The notes under the pieces were generated by a model. The model saw only the letters and a list, made by a program, of their open reading frames with translations. It had not been told where the DNA came from and did no database searches. Positions 42,571 through 55,699 of a DNA stretch of 64,000 bases are shown here, one piece after another. Positions within the stretch are counted from its first letter, which is position 1, and each line of letters starts with the position of its first letter. The stretch is from Anthoceros angustus (Eukaryota; Streptophyta; Anthocerotopsida; Anthocerotales; Anthocerotaceae), in contig VJWM01000117.1 of NCBI GenBank assembly GCA_010909165.1, positions 744,001 through 808,000 on the forward strand. Direction: 5' to 3'. Position numbers and translations under genes: made by a program.

Positions 42571-44304
42571 CTTTAAGATGAATCTTTAATGAAGATGAGA
42601 ATTAAATGCAAGATAACTCAAGAACAAGATCATTTGATCCTCGCTTTAATACCATGTATCATTTGCTAACACATAATACACACCTAAGCTCCCATACATC
42701 GCTCGTCGATACAAATTTAACCCTGAATGCCGAATGGGTTTTGGCCTATTTTCGCCCACATCACGATTCCTAATTTTCATTATTTCATGGCGCTGCAAAA
42801 ATTCAGTCCCTTCACATGGCAAATACGAGTTTACTGCCCTTTATGCGGTGGTGTGTGGAAGAAAACTACTCCACTACTTTCTTTCCTTACCAAATTTTGG
42901 AAGCCATGGCCATGCCATGATCATAGGCACGTCAAAAACTTCACCACTTACTGGCTATAACTGACCTCTAGTTTTTCTTATTTGCTATGATAGAGAAGTA
43001 ATAGATAGTTGCAAATTAAATTTTTTTACTATACAAGGAGTAATAAAATTTTTATTAACCCTCCATCAAGAAATGTTTTTCTTCTAATTTATTCAATTTT
43101 CCAAGAATATAAAATAAGTTTTCACATTACCCCTCACACTTTTGGTTTTTGATGGATGTTTGAGCTACATGAGCAAGACCTCTATCACCATTGGGCTCAT
43201 TATCTTGCACTTGAGTTGAGTATGTTTGCTCATGCTTATGAACATTATATTTATGCATTTGTTGTTGAACATATTGCTCATGTTCAAGCACATTATACTT
43301 ATACATTCGTGTTGAACATATTGCTCATGTTCATGAACATTACACTCATGCATAAATTTGTTGTTAAACATGCTGCTCATGCTCATGCACATTACACTGT
43401 TGTTGAACATATTGCTCATTTGATATAGTATGTACATTTTGATAGGAATTTGAGCTATATACGCAAGTTTCTCTTTTATTATTTGGCTCATGATCTTGCC
43501 GTTAAAGTTGATACTCATCACACCTATGCATTTGTTGTGAAACATAATTAAGCGCATTTAATTTCTTGATAGAAAAGAAGAAAGTTTTTATGTACAAGAC
43601 CTTAGTGGAGTAGTAATATTATTCTTATTATTATAATTACATTATTAATAAAAATAATAAAGAAGTGACTGACGATTGCAAACCAAGGTTCTTTTACTAT
43701 AGAAAATGCTTTATAATAATAAAAATCTACTTTTTATAATAAAACTTTGAAAATTATGTAGCTAAGAGATAATAATGTAGTATTAATTAATTAATATAAA
43801 AATAATAAAGAAGTGATAAATCAAGTTAATCTATAAAATAATTAAACTTTATACAGTAAGAAAAAAATAATGTAGGAAACTCCATCAAGTTTAGGTCCTA
43901 GCCCTTTGCACCTTGGAAGCTCTCGTGTTAAGTGCCTACGACCTACTTCTTGCTCTAGTGTAACTGTTTTTTGAAAATAGAGTCTTTCAAACTATGATGC
44001 AAAGCAGGTAAAATCAAATTTCCTAGTATTAGGAAATCTGTCTCATCAAGCCGCAAATTCTTGCGAGGCATGAAAAGCAATTTCATAACCGGCAAGATTA
44101 ATTCATCAAGAAACATCTATATGAAAGCATGGTTTGGTGGTACACTTCTGTACCATATGGCTGTGGTACACTTGGTTACTTTTGAGAGATGAGAGAGAGA
44201 TGTGAGAGAATGATGTGAGAGAGTCCAAGTTTCACTAAATTAATATTTTACGTTTTATATTTAACTATATTTTTATTTTACTGTAGTCGATTTTTTATCT
44301 TACT

Positions 44305-47300
44305 TTTAACTTATCTTTTTTTAACCTGTTTTGAGGTCAACGACCGCTTACCTCCGGCCTCACCACCTCCGCTTCCTCCTCCCGCCTCCACCTGCTTACA
44401 TGTGCCTACGCGAACTTCGGCTTCTGCTGCTGGTCATCTTGACCTCTACTGCTGGTCTTGCCCTTTGCTGCTGCTGCTGGTCTTGCCCTCTGCTAGTCCG
44501 CCTTTTGCTGCTGCTGCTGCTGGTCCCGCCCCGTCTCGGTCATTGCCTGTGTCCTTTGCGCCGCTGCCCCGCCTCGCCATCGCTGGTCCCGCTTTACCGC
44601 CGCTGGTCCCGCCTGCTGCTGGTCACGCCCTCTGCTGCTGGTCTCCGCAGCCCTCGCCGTTGCCGCTGGTCTCGCCTCTTCCGCCGCATCGCTTCTCGCA
44701 CGCCGGGTCCGCCCGCTTCACTGGTCCTACCTTTGTCGCCTCGCCCGCTCATCTTTAAGATGAATCTTTAATGAAGATGAGAATTAAATGCAAGATAACT
44801 CAAGAACAAGATCATTTGATCCTGCTTTAATACCATGTATCATTTGCTAACACATAATACACACCTAAGCTCCCATACTAGAAGATGAGAATATATATAG
44901 CACAAAGAGGAGAACATTTATAACTTCATAAGTCACAAACGGTTATAACTACCTAACCTAAGTAGCCTAACCCTAGGATACTAAGAAATGTATAATAACC
45001 GTGTGAGTTACTTTTAACAATTAATAAAATATGTCCATCGAACAAAAATTATGAAGGGACAGCAATGGACACTTGAGTTCATCGCAATTAACTCCAACTC
45101 CAAGATCCCAACTACTTTAGACCCTAATTGCCTAGGTAGTTTCTTGAGGAGTCATTTTGTTCTTGAGGGTCTTCTGTCAGGCTTTCAGGAGATTGGGCTC
45201 ACAAGTCAGTGCCATGCTTTAGATGGCCGCGGGAAGCCCTTCAATTTTGTCCGGCCGAGTCGTTTTGTTGTACTTGGCTAAAACTGGAAGCTCATTTCCA
45301 AGATCCTCAACTTGAATGGGAAACAATTCAAAGGGTCTTTTTCCACATGGCTAGTGGCAGCCCCATTTTTAAATGGGTGGGTGTTCCGAAGAATGTGCAT
45401 GAGCTGTGCATGTTCTATAACTGCCGCTTGATTGATGAATTGTTGATGTGGAATAGTTTGGGCATTTGTTCAAGTACAGCAGGAACAAGACCATCGATTC
45501 CTACATGTTAGAGCGTGATGGAGCAGAAACCAAATGACTTCTTGGAGTTTTGGGGAAGCGGTTGGAAGGTCGAGAGTAGTACATATTATCGATCATGGCT
45601 ACAATATTGCAAATACAACCATCTGGCCTTGGGTCGTCTATTTGGAAAACTTGTATCAGGCATCAGAAAAGCTACAGTTAGAAGCTTTAAAAATGAGCTA
45701 CCGTGGAAAGCAAGGTGTGAGGCACACTGTGGCCCCCTTCCGTAAAGAGGGAGGGTCAAAGTTTGCTAAGGGGTAAGGGACAGTCCTCTCGTTAGAGGAG
45801 TGAAAGTTTGCGATACATATGTATTAAATTTAGATAGATCAATTTACATAAATCAATTTACATCAATCAATTTTCGTATAGCTGAGGTCTTAATATGAAG
45901 AAGAAGCTACAAGAATACAACAAAGAGGACCTGAGTAAGAAGCCAATCTTGCCTCAGAGTCCTTCCGGCAGACATAAGTTGATCAAATCTTAGCACATCA
46001 TAGATAAAAAATTAGATGGTAAATGCCTCAAATTTGTCAAGAAAACCTTACGCCATGGTCGTTTTTAACTTATCTTTTAACTCGCTTTGAGGTCAACGCA
46101 CCGCTACCGCCTCACCACCTCCGCCTCCTCCCGCCTCCACTGCTATACGTGCCTACGAACTTCGCTTCCGCCGGCCGGTCATCTCGACTTACCGGTCTTG
46201 CCCTCTTTGTCTTGCTCTTGCGCTTAGTCTCGCCTGGCTGGCCGGTCCTCCCGCTTGCCATATCGCTGGTCCCGCCTGCTACATGTGTCCCGCCTCGTGC
46301 CGCTGGCTGTCCGCCCGCCTATCGCCGTCCCCGCTTTACCGCCGCTGGTCTCGTCACTGGGCTGGTCTCGCCTGCGCTGGTCTCGGCAGTTCTTCCCGTT
46401 GCTGGCTGGTCTCGCCTCTTCATACCGCCACGCTTGTCTCATCACCGGGTCTCGCCTTTACCGCTGGTCCTATCCGCCTCGCTTTGTCGCTTTTCATCTT
46501 TAAGATGAATCTTTAATGAAGATGAGAATTAAATGCAAGATAACTCAAGAACAAGATCATTTGATCCTCGCTTAATACCATGTATCATTTGCTAACACAT
46601 AATACACACCTAAGCTCCCATACTAGAAGATGAGAATATATATAGCACAAAGAGGAGAACATTTATAACTTCATAAGTCACAAACGGTTATAACTACCTA
46701 ACCTAAGTAGCCTAACCCTAGGATACTAAGAAATGTATAATAACCAGGTGAGTTACTTTTAACAATTGGGGCTGAAATACGATGTCCACTGAACAAAAAT
46801 TATGAAGGGACAGCAATGGACACTTGAGTTCATCGCAATTAACTCCAACTCCAAGATCCCAACTACTTTAGACCCTAATTGCCTAGGTAGTTTCTTGAGG
46901 AGTCATTTTGTTCTTGAGGGTCTTCTGTCAGGCTTTCAGGAGATTGGGCTCACAAGTCAGTGCCATGCTTTAGATGGCCGAGGGAAGCCCTTCAGCTTGT
47001 CTGGGTCGTTTTGTTGTACTTGGCTAAAAAACTGGGAAGCTCATTTCCCAAGATCCTCAACTTGAATGGGAAACAATTCAGTGGGTCTTTTTCCACATGG
47101 CTAGTGGCAGCCCCATTTTTAAATGGGTGGGTGTTCCGAAGAATGTGCATGAGCTGTGCATGTTCTATAACTGCCGCTTGATTGATGAATTGTTGATGTG
47201 GAATAGTTTGGGCATTTGTTCATACAGAGAACAAGACCATCGATTCCTACATGTTAGAGCGTGATGGAGCGTAAACCAAATGACTTCTTGGAGTTTTGGG

Positions 47301-47800
47301 GAAGCGGTTGGAAGGTCGAGAGTAGTACATATTATCGATCATGGCTACAATATTGCAAATACAACCATCTGGCCTTGGGTCGTCTATTTGGAAAACTTGT
47401 ATCAGGCATCAGAAAAGCTACAGTTAGAAGCTTTAAAAATGAGCTACCGTGGAAAGCAAGGTGTGAGGCACACGTGGCCCCTTCCGTAAAGAGGGAGGGT
47501 CAAAGTTTGCTAAGGGTAAGGGACCCTCCTCTAGAGGAGTGAAAGTTTCATATACATATGTATTAAATTTAGATAGATCAATTTACATAAATCAATTTAC
47601 ATCAATCAATTTTCGTATAGCTGAGGTCTTAATATGAAGAAGAAGCTACAAGAATACAACAAAGAGGACCTGAGTAAGAAGCCAATCTTGCCTCAGAGTC
47701 CTTCCGGCAGACATAAGTTGATCAAATCTTAGCACATCATAGATAAAAAATTAGATGGTAAATGCCTCAAATTTGTCAAGAAAAAACCTTGCTGCCATGG
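44305..47800. repeat. Second, nested tandem duplication (about 1.75 kb unit)
   Basis: Unit 3a is about 44,305-46,058 and unit 3b about 46,059-47,800. It starts inside the CTG-island end of the previous unit. Both carry an unknown reading piece with VHIIDHGYNIANTTIWPWVV and KLQLEALKMSYRGKQGVRH (45,534 and 47,280) that is disrupted differently upstream. No ancestral element is recognised. Confidence 0.88.
45534..45776 (+). other. Unrecognised reading piece in duplicated repeat, two copies
   Basis: Eighty codons from ATG, preserved also at 47,280-47,489. Protein-like composition (WPWVVYLENLYQASEKLQLE). Could be a transposon remnant; I cannot place it in a family. Confidence 0.25.
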
Positions 47801-47879
47801 CTGTCTGCCCATGGCATTTGGTCTAAATTAGGGTGCAATAGGTCGCTAGTTCGATTCTCGCAATGTCCCGTTGGTATGT

Positions 47880-49440
47880 TCGTCAAGGAATATTTCTATC
47901 CTTTGCATTTTCACTAGAGTGAGAGATTTTTCTATGCCAATTTCAGCCATATAAAAAGTTACCTATTCATCCTTTACATTTTCTCTAGAGTGAGAGTTTT
48001 TTCGGTGCCAATTTCAGCCATATAAAAGTTACCTATTCACCTGTGTAGTGAATTATGAAATACCGAAGTCATCACCGGACGGCTTGTGTGTGACAACTTT
48101 TTTTTCGCCAGTATTCTACACTTAGATGCCTCGGCATCTTCACGATTCCTTCGTCTTATACGAGCCACATCATCACATAATGCAGCCGTATGCGGCAGAA
48201 AACTTTTTGTCTCACAACTTGGGCTCTGGTGTTCGAATGTTGTCATTCAGGTTTTTTCCTGCCGTTTAGGTTTTTTCCTGCCGTTTAGGATTTTTGCTGA
48301 AGGCTTCTGAAGGTTTGCTGAAGGTATGCTCAAGGCTGCTGAAAGTGTGCTCAAGGCTGTTGAAGGTGTGCTCAAGATTGCACGTGGATGTTGTAGAGAA
48401 GAAGAAGAAGAAGAAGAATTTTATTTGAGTCCACTAAGGACGGATTTCCGTCATGGGACTTGGTACTTGACAACTTGTACCATGGTGTGCCTAAGCTACT
48501 TGCACCAAGGGCATCCACTCCCTTTAGGCACCCCATCTAAGTACCGATCTAGGCTCAGGATGCTTAATCACGGCGTTCTTATAAATGTGTGTCCATTTGG
48601 CCTAAGCCATTTGGACGCACATTTAGAGGCTTATGGGTCTAAAACTTTGTGGCTAAGGTTGAAGCTTGCAAGGGTTAGCCAAAATTTAATGGGTGCTTGC
48701 AAGAACGTGCAAGAGCCAATGTTCCCACAACCCTAGCTAACAAAGAAAAACATGTGTATCGTATGCAAAAAGATTATTAACACACCTCCTGAATCGCTAC
48801 ACGGGGGCAGGCCCGCTCGGCCGATGTTGTCAAGTGTGTGACCAGAGAAGTTTCCCGCTGTGAAAAAACTTTTTATGTAACCCTCGATAAAAACCCCTGA
48901 TGACTAGTGTCAGGGTAACAAGTTTGGTATTCTATAGTGAATACGATGTGGACAGCTAGTAATAGATTTTTTTATTATAATTCCGGGCATAAGAAAAAGT
49001 TACCTATTCAAATAAAAATATTTTCACTAGAGTGATAGATTTTTCTATGCCAATTTCGGCCATATAAAAAGTTACATATTCACGTGTGTAGTGAATATGA
49101 GCGGCGGAAAACTTTCTTAGGTAACCCTCGATAAAACCCCTTGGTGTTAGGGTGACAAGTTTGGTATTCTATAGTGAATACGATGTGAACAACTAGTAAT
49201 AGATTTTTCTATTATAATTCTGGGCATAAGAAAAAGTTACCTATTCAGATAAAAATATTTTTATTAGAGTAATAGATTTTTTTGTGCCAATTTTGGCCAT
49301 ATAAAAAGTTACCTATTCATGTATGCAGTGAATTTGAGGTGGACATCTAGTGATAGATTTTTCTATTATAATTCCAGGCATAAGAAAAAGTTAACTATTC
49401 AAGTATGTACCAAATATGAGGTGGACAAGGCAATTGTGCT
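47880..49440. repeat. Diverged repeats with AAAAAGTTACCTATTCA motif; no gene
   Basis: Multiple related segments carry CACTAGAGTGAGAGATTTTT, TGCCAATTTCAGCCATATAA and AAAGTTACCTATTCA: about 47,900-48,050, 48,960-49,085, 49,200-49,330 and 49,350-49,420. Between them (48,060-48,950) there is no supportable gene; one 136-codon frame with a poly-Glu run comes from a GAA repeat. Confidence 0.6.
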
Positions 49441-49520
49441 AAGGGTGGGATAGAAGTTTCTGAAAGACGAGTCTAGACCATCCGCTTGCCGCTTTCCTGG
49501 CTGGGTTCAAGTTCAAGTTG

Positions 49521-49528
49521 TATTTATA
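49521..49528 (+). promoter_or_regulatory. Candidate TATA box of polyubiquitin
   Basis: TATTTATA about 130 bp upstream of the polyubiquitin ATG in a locally AT-rich context, followed by pyrimidine-rich sequence. Position allows a leader of about 100 bases. Confidence 0.45.
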
Positions 49529-49578
49529 TCACCGTGCCTCCTTTCACCTTCCATCATACTCTAGAGTGTGAAGTCTAG

Positions 49579-50349
<771 letters not shown>

Positions 50350-50514
50350 ACTTCATTGTAGAGGATGACAATTTTCAATTTTGTGAATACAATAGTGGGG
50401 TTAGCTTCCAATGGTAGTCTTTCGAAGGAAATGACTAGATGCGCATTGCATTCAGTTGTGAGTATTTGAGATGTACGGTCCTTGTCCTCGTGAAATGCTA
50501 ATTGACGGCTCCGT

Positions 50515-50640
50515 GAGAGGTGGTTTGTAAACCCTCATTGTCAATACTTCAGTGGATAACAAAATTTTGTGAATAGTAGGGCTAGCTTCCGAGGGTTAGT
50601 CTTTCAAAGTAATGACCACATGCTCATGGCACAGAATAAA
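50515..50640 (+). pseudogene. Duplicated ubiquitin 3' end and 3' UTR
   Basis: GAGAGGTGGTTTGTA at 50,515 repeats the end of the polyubiquitin gene (Arg-Gly-Gly-Leu-stop at about 50,335), followed by matching 3' UTR pieces such as TTTTGTGAATA and GTTAGTCTTTC. No ubiquitin body precedes it. It is a remnant of a second tandem copy. Confidence 0.7.
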
Positions 50641-50649
50641 ATATGTCTT

Positions 50650-51076
50650 GTAAACACCAATGTACTCATTAGAGAGGCTTCACAGTTTTCAGTTTCCATG
50701 CGAAAACCTTCTTGATAAATAGCAGAGCGCAAAACAGGCTGCGGGAATCCTGTTTGACTGCCAAAATACATTCTTGTTTGACCGCCAAAATAGGCTCGGT
50801 AGGTTCATCCGGGATGTTGCCCCGTTTGTCACTTGAGTTAGGGTTAGGGTTTGTATGAGGGTTCTTCAGTTTGCCACAAACGAGTACACAAAGGCATTGG
50901 CTCGGGCTTATGGAGAACGAGATGGGACAATTACGTCATGATCTGTGATTATTTGGACCAGCCTGATTAATTTGCAGCTTTATTTGGTCAACAAAGAGGA
51001 CGAAAATTGATATCAAATTTTTATGGTATTACATCTTTGAAGAGCCCTTGAAACGAGCTTTCATTTAATTGCTTTG
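50650..51076. other. No gene seen
   Basis: Unremarkable sequence between the polyubiquitin remnant and a Pro/Ser-rich frame on the minus strand. Confidence 0.35.
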
Positions 51077-51645
51077 TCAAAGTTTAAGTTTAAGTTTAAG
51101 TCTGTCTAGGTCCTTCATTGCAACCTTGTCATGACGCCTCTTGGTGATAGGTGGTGGTGGAATTGCAGTTGACAAGCCTGCAGACATTGAACGAGGGGGG
51201 GCCAGAGGAGAAGAAAAGATTGGAGGGTCTCCGTACGGTGGGAAAAGACCATTATAGCCTTGTGCCTGAGATGCAAGAGTGGGAGGAGAAGCCTGTCCTC
51301 GGAGTATAGGTTGTGATGCGGATGGAGGGAAGGGAGCACCTCGTGTGAGGTATGAAATGAAAGACACGTTGGAAATGCACGGCCCCAGAGAGAAAAGAGT
51401 TGACCTTCCTGGATAAATGAAGGAATCATGTGTTCGTTCTTGGCGTCCCTTTGTACTTCCATTTTAGCGGGCAAACGAGAAAGATCGCGGGCGAACGATG
51501 ACGGGCAAACAAATGAACGCCATGTTTGAGTAATTTCACAGATGCTTGGACACACGCCATGACAAGGGAGGGGCTCTTGGTTTGGGGTTACTTCGAAGTA
51601 AATTGAGTGAATAATCATGCCTTGTGGCAGCATATCATAGAACAT
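51077..51645 (-). other. Possible Pro/Ser-rich coding remnant
   Basis: Two overlapping minus-strand frames. One, of 176 codons from an ATG, starts MFYDMLPQGM. The other, of 96 codons without its own ATG, is Pro/Ser-rich and ends with a basic stretch ITKRRHDKVAMKDLDR and then LKLKLKL. The second has more protein-like composition and might be a terminal exon or an element's gag-like piece. I recognise neither. Confidence 0.25.
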
Positions 51646-51649
51646 AAAA

Positions 51650-54600
51650 TATCATCGGCAGGTGTTCTGCCGAGTTCGAAACTGACATCAGACATATGGT
51701 ATTTTGGCTGGCCGAGCTCATGGTGTAAATGACATGAAACGATGTCGGCGAATTACAACGTCGGGATTTTTCCTCCACCAACCTATGTGAATCCACCCTT
51801 AAAGTCGTTAGCCCAATCCTATAGGAATCATAGCGTCAAAGGCATTTATAACACCTTTTTCAAAAAAATAGAATAAAATATCCTAATTTTTATTGGGAGC
51901 AACAAAAAGCTAGTTTAGTATTGAAGAAAAGGAATGGAAATGGAGATTCGCTGTGGGGCTCGGCACTGCGTCACCCACAGCTGGCACATGTTATGTGATG
52001 GACGTGCTAGAACTAGAAGAAACTCTAGTCTTGATTGACATTTCATTTGTTATTTTCCACCTAGAAAATTCGCCAGAGGGCTCCATCATCTTGGGACTAA
52101 GGGGTCTTTGGTTTTTTCCCACAATGGTTTTCATGACAGCCGGGTACTGTGACAAAGGTTAGGTCAAGCCGACCATCGATCTGTTCAGGGCAGTAATACC
52201 AAGGCATCCTTCAGCAAGCAATAAGATGGCCTATGCTGGCACCCAACTTTGGGTCAGCAATGATGGCAAAAGCACAACAGAATAGTGGTCATGTTACGCA
52301 ACAGAATAAGATAGAAAACGGCCGTTAGTCAGCACTTCTCGGATACACGACTAGCAACTGAAAACAATCGGAAGGGGGCAAGCTTCAGAGCCTGCCCATT
52401 AGTAACAACATTCACTTGACATACACATAATAGAAAGAAAACTTGGATGCCAAGGGCAGGTCTACTTTCCAAGCCAAAGTGTAACAAGGGGCCCAAAAAG
52501 TGTTACATAGCCCCAAAATTGCAACACGAGTGTTACATCCAGGGGTCCAAATCTTAACATAAAGTGTAACATAAGTAGGCATTTCTAGTACGGATGGCTA
52601 ATAGCCACGGCTGAGACCTGAGCAAGGATATCGGCGAGTCATGAAACAATTGCAGTGTTGGACGGGACACATCCGCCGACTTGTTATTGTTTCCCTGTGT
52701 CGGGATGTTTGTGTTGCCCGAGCAATCGCTGAAGGCAAAACCATAGTGAGTGGCCTTTAGAAAGGGAGCAATGTCAGTGGCCTAGCCGCGACAACGGATC
52801 ACACCTGGCCTGGCCATTAGTGGCCTAACCCCGACGGCCTCATCGCGGCCGACCAGTCTTGAAAGAACTGCGTCTGGCTCCGTGCATGAAGCTAGACCTC
52901 CACTTCGGTACCTTGAGCTAGGTGCCCGGTGTGGGAAGTTCGGCATTCTATAGGAGTAGGTGTGAGAGTACCGTCATACATATAGGAGTAGAGAGGAGGT
53001 AAGGACCGTACCTTTGCACAAAACAAAAGAAGGTCACAAACAGGTTTCCCTAAACTTGTGGGTGATGATAACGGTATTCCATACTGGAGGACTATAACAG
53101 AGTCTTCAAATTCCGTAAACAATATACATTCCAATGTAAGTGCTTTTGTTGCAATCATGTTGCAAGGGTGTTGCAATTATGTTGAGATGAAGTGAGAGGT
53201 GCTTTTGTCCTCTCTCAAGATTGCAACAAGATTGCAACAAGATTGCAACATACCTACTGATTCATGTCGTTTTGGGGCTATTCCGACAGTGGGGTAGATG
53301 AGTCTTCAGATGTAGAGTAAGACTTCTCACAGTCCCTTGCATCATGTGGACTGTATTTGGCGGAGGAGGTAATGGGAGTGTCTGGTTCTGCAAGAATGCA
53401 GGGAGGACAATCTTTTTGCTTTTGCCCTATGGAATACCAAGTTTTACATAGTCGTTACTACTACGCCCATCAATACCACCACATATAAATGCCCGTATCA
53501 ATACGTTCTTTGTACTATACGTGTATCATTTACATATATACGATATCGTATTTTTAATGATATATATTCATATTATATTTTATATATAATAAATATGTAT
53601 ATCATACGAGTTACGTATGTATGCTGGTCTGTACATGTTTATTATATGGTACTTTGTATTTACCATTTGTGCAAATCTTGACGCATCTTTATGCCCCAGA
53701 TTTCTAGCACAACTGCCTATTTTTCTCTATCCAGTGCCTCCTAAAAAGGCACATCTTGAATTTCATCGACTGCCTCCTCTTCTGCCTCCATCTTCTCCTC
53801 TGCGTCACCGCCATTACGTGCCCTCCCCACGGCCACGAACTGTCGACTTCCCCTGGCTCTCTTTTAACGCACCTGAATGTTCCCCCCCAAGTCCTCCCTC
53901 CTTCTCTCTCCCCCTAGACAACTGCCTCATGTCCGTTACGCCTTTTGCCCCTCGACCATGGTCATGTTGGTCGCCCACTCCTGTCCTCCCTTTGCCACCC
54001 GCCTCTTCCACTCCCTTGCGTTGTTTTCATTGTCCTCCCTCCTCCTCCTCCTCATACATAATCAAGTAAAAACAAGAGTTTCAGCTGTGTATGTGGAGCT
54101 TAAAAACAAAACCAGATCTAGACACAAGGGTGCATTGAAGAGGGAAGGTAGATTATAAACGCATAGCTATGCAAAGGAGGCAAAATGGAAAGAGAATGAC
54201 AGCCAAAGGGAGAGAGATAGAGTCCCTGGTTACTGTCATGTAGGAAAAGCAAGAGGGGAAGAATAAAATAGTAGTGTGAGAGGGGAGCTCATTGTCACAG
54301 TCATGTTGCAACACAAAGAGGGAAAAATTATAAAATGGGTGTCATACTGAAGCATTAACTAGGAGTGAGAGGTGACAGGAGAGACCAGAAGCAGGTTGTT
54401 AAGATGATGAGAGAAAGTGGAGAAGAAAATCACAAACTTAACACCAAGCCAACTAACTTAATGCGTGTTGCCAATGGAAAGTATTACATGAAATTGTAAC
54501 AAAGGACTATAACATAAGCAGGTTTTCATAGTATATGTTTGAAATCATAAACAATGCTATACTTAGGAGGGTGAGGTGATGAGAGAGAGAGTCAGGTTTG

Positions 54601-55030
54601 TGTGAAGATGGTGACAGCATGAGAAGGGAATAGTGTCAAACTTAATACCAAGCCAAGCATGTTGCAATTTGGAAGTGTAACATAAAATTGCAACAACGAC
54701 TGTAACATAGGCTGCCTTTTCTAGTAGGGTATGCCTTGAGCTCTGTCCTTTGGAGTCCGGTGTTTGCTCTCTCTGGGCGCTCTCAGTCATCGAGCCAAGT
54801 GGTGCGCCATGTCGGCATAATAAGTCACACAAGTTTTCTCGCGTGGGTGACGAGAATGGTATTCCATACTCCAACAGCTCATTCCCTGGGACTTATTAAT
54901 CGGATTGCGACTTCATGGAGCCCAATGTTCCAGCTTGCACACAAAGAATACATATTTTATGGCTAGCCTGCTCACTTATGGAAAAAATAAATACACTTCG
55001 CATGGAAAACCCAAACAGTACCTACTTGGG
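51650..55030. other. Transposon-derived debris, no intact gene
   Basis: Related fragments recur: TGTAACATAAGTAGGCATTT (about 52,568) and TGTAACATAGGCTGCCTTTT (about 54,699), each followed by CTAGTA; and GGTATTCCATACT at about 53,073 and 54,856. A short direct repeat GATTGCAACAA occurs three times at 53,219-53,250. Open frames here are short and unrecognised. Two pyrimidine-rich blocks (53,700-54,050) give Pro/Leu-rich frames by composition. Confidence 0.45.
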
Positions 55031-55036
55031 ATTCCG

Positions 55037-55520
55037 TCATTGAGCATGTGATCCTCAAACGGGGTGGGTAGCGGAGGGATGTACCATGGCGAAGGTTTGC
55101 AAGTACTCTCCTATGCAGCAGGGGCACGCCTTCATCCCCCTCGCCATCGAGACCCATGGGGCCATGGGCAAGGCTTTTCTAGGTTCCTTAAGACCTATGC
55201 TACGGAGTATCACAACCGCAGGAACAGGGTTGGCCTCCCTCTTTTATGTATCGTGGCTTTCTACAGGCAACGGATATTCATCGCCCGCAACGGGCATTGG
55301 CCAATGCGGTATATAGGACAACGGCGAGCGTAGGGCAAGCGGTTTCTTCGGCACCGATGGTGGGTAGGCCTTTTGCATCCCCAATTTTGATATCCTTATT
55401 GCAATAGGCAGTTACAAGACTAGCGACAATGGGGTTAGTCCCCCATGGTCTGGTGCCCTCATAAGGGGTGTTCCTCTTCTCGTGGGTAGATGGTTTCCCA
55501 TCTCTTTTCATAATAAAGTC
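55037..55520 (+). mobile_element. LINE-like retroelement 3' end, degraded (copy 2)
   Basis: Encodes HAFIPLAIETHGAMGKAFLG out of frame with its surroundings, then the family 3' tail with GGTTTCTTCGGCACCGATGG and the hairpin AGATGG/CCATCT at 55,488-55,503, followed by ATAATAAAG. Very similar to the fragment at 18.0-18.5 kb. Confidence 0.65.
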
Positions 55521-55699
55521 TCCTGTTTCCTACTTAGGGAAATATATGCCAGTTAATCCACTTTTGCTTGGCCTCCCTTACATGATTATGAAAGTGCTGC
55601 ATTGGGTACTGTAAGAGCCATGGCGGTCTGGAGCTCTACAGGCAAAGTGCAATTGGACCCACAGCTTTGTTTGTGGGCTCAAGAATGTGGTGGGCTTAT

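Larger units (their letters stand above)
40526..44872. repeat. Tandem duplication of a 2.17-kb AT-rich unit
   Basis: Unit 1 is 40,526-42,691 (2166 bp), unit 2 is 42,692-44,872 (2181 bp). The joint carries CCATAC, found at 40,526, 42,692 and 44,873. Each unit has a 60-aa open piece (PNFHYFMALQKFSPFTWQIR), a GAACATATTGCTCATGTT minisatellite, a long AT-rich tract, and a CTG-rich low-complexity island. No known transposon protein is recognised. Confidence 0.93.

Noticed and set aside
42216-42589. Leucine/alanine-rich open frames in all three plus-strand phases
   Set aside because: They arise from the CTG-rich low-complexity island; frames are not conserved between its three copies.
48326-48736. 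136-codon plus-strand frame with a poly-Glu run
   Set aside because: Created partly by a GAA repeat and a repeated AAGGCTGCTGAA-like motif; no recognisable fold.
51080-51102. Short TTTAAG tandem repeat, considered as telomere-like
   Set aside because: The unit is not the plant telomere repeat (TTTAGGG) and occurs only about three times.
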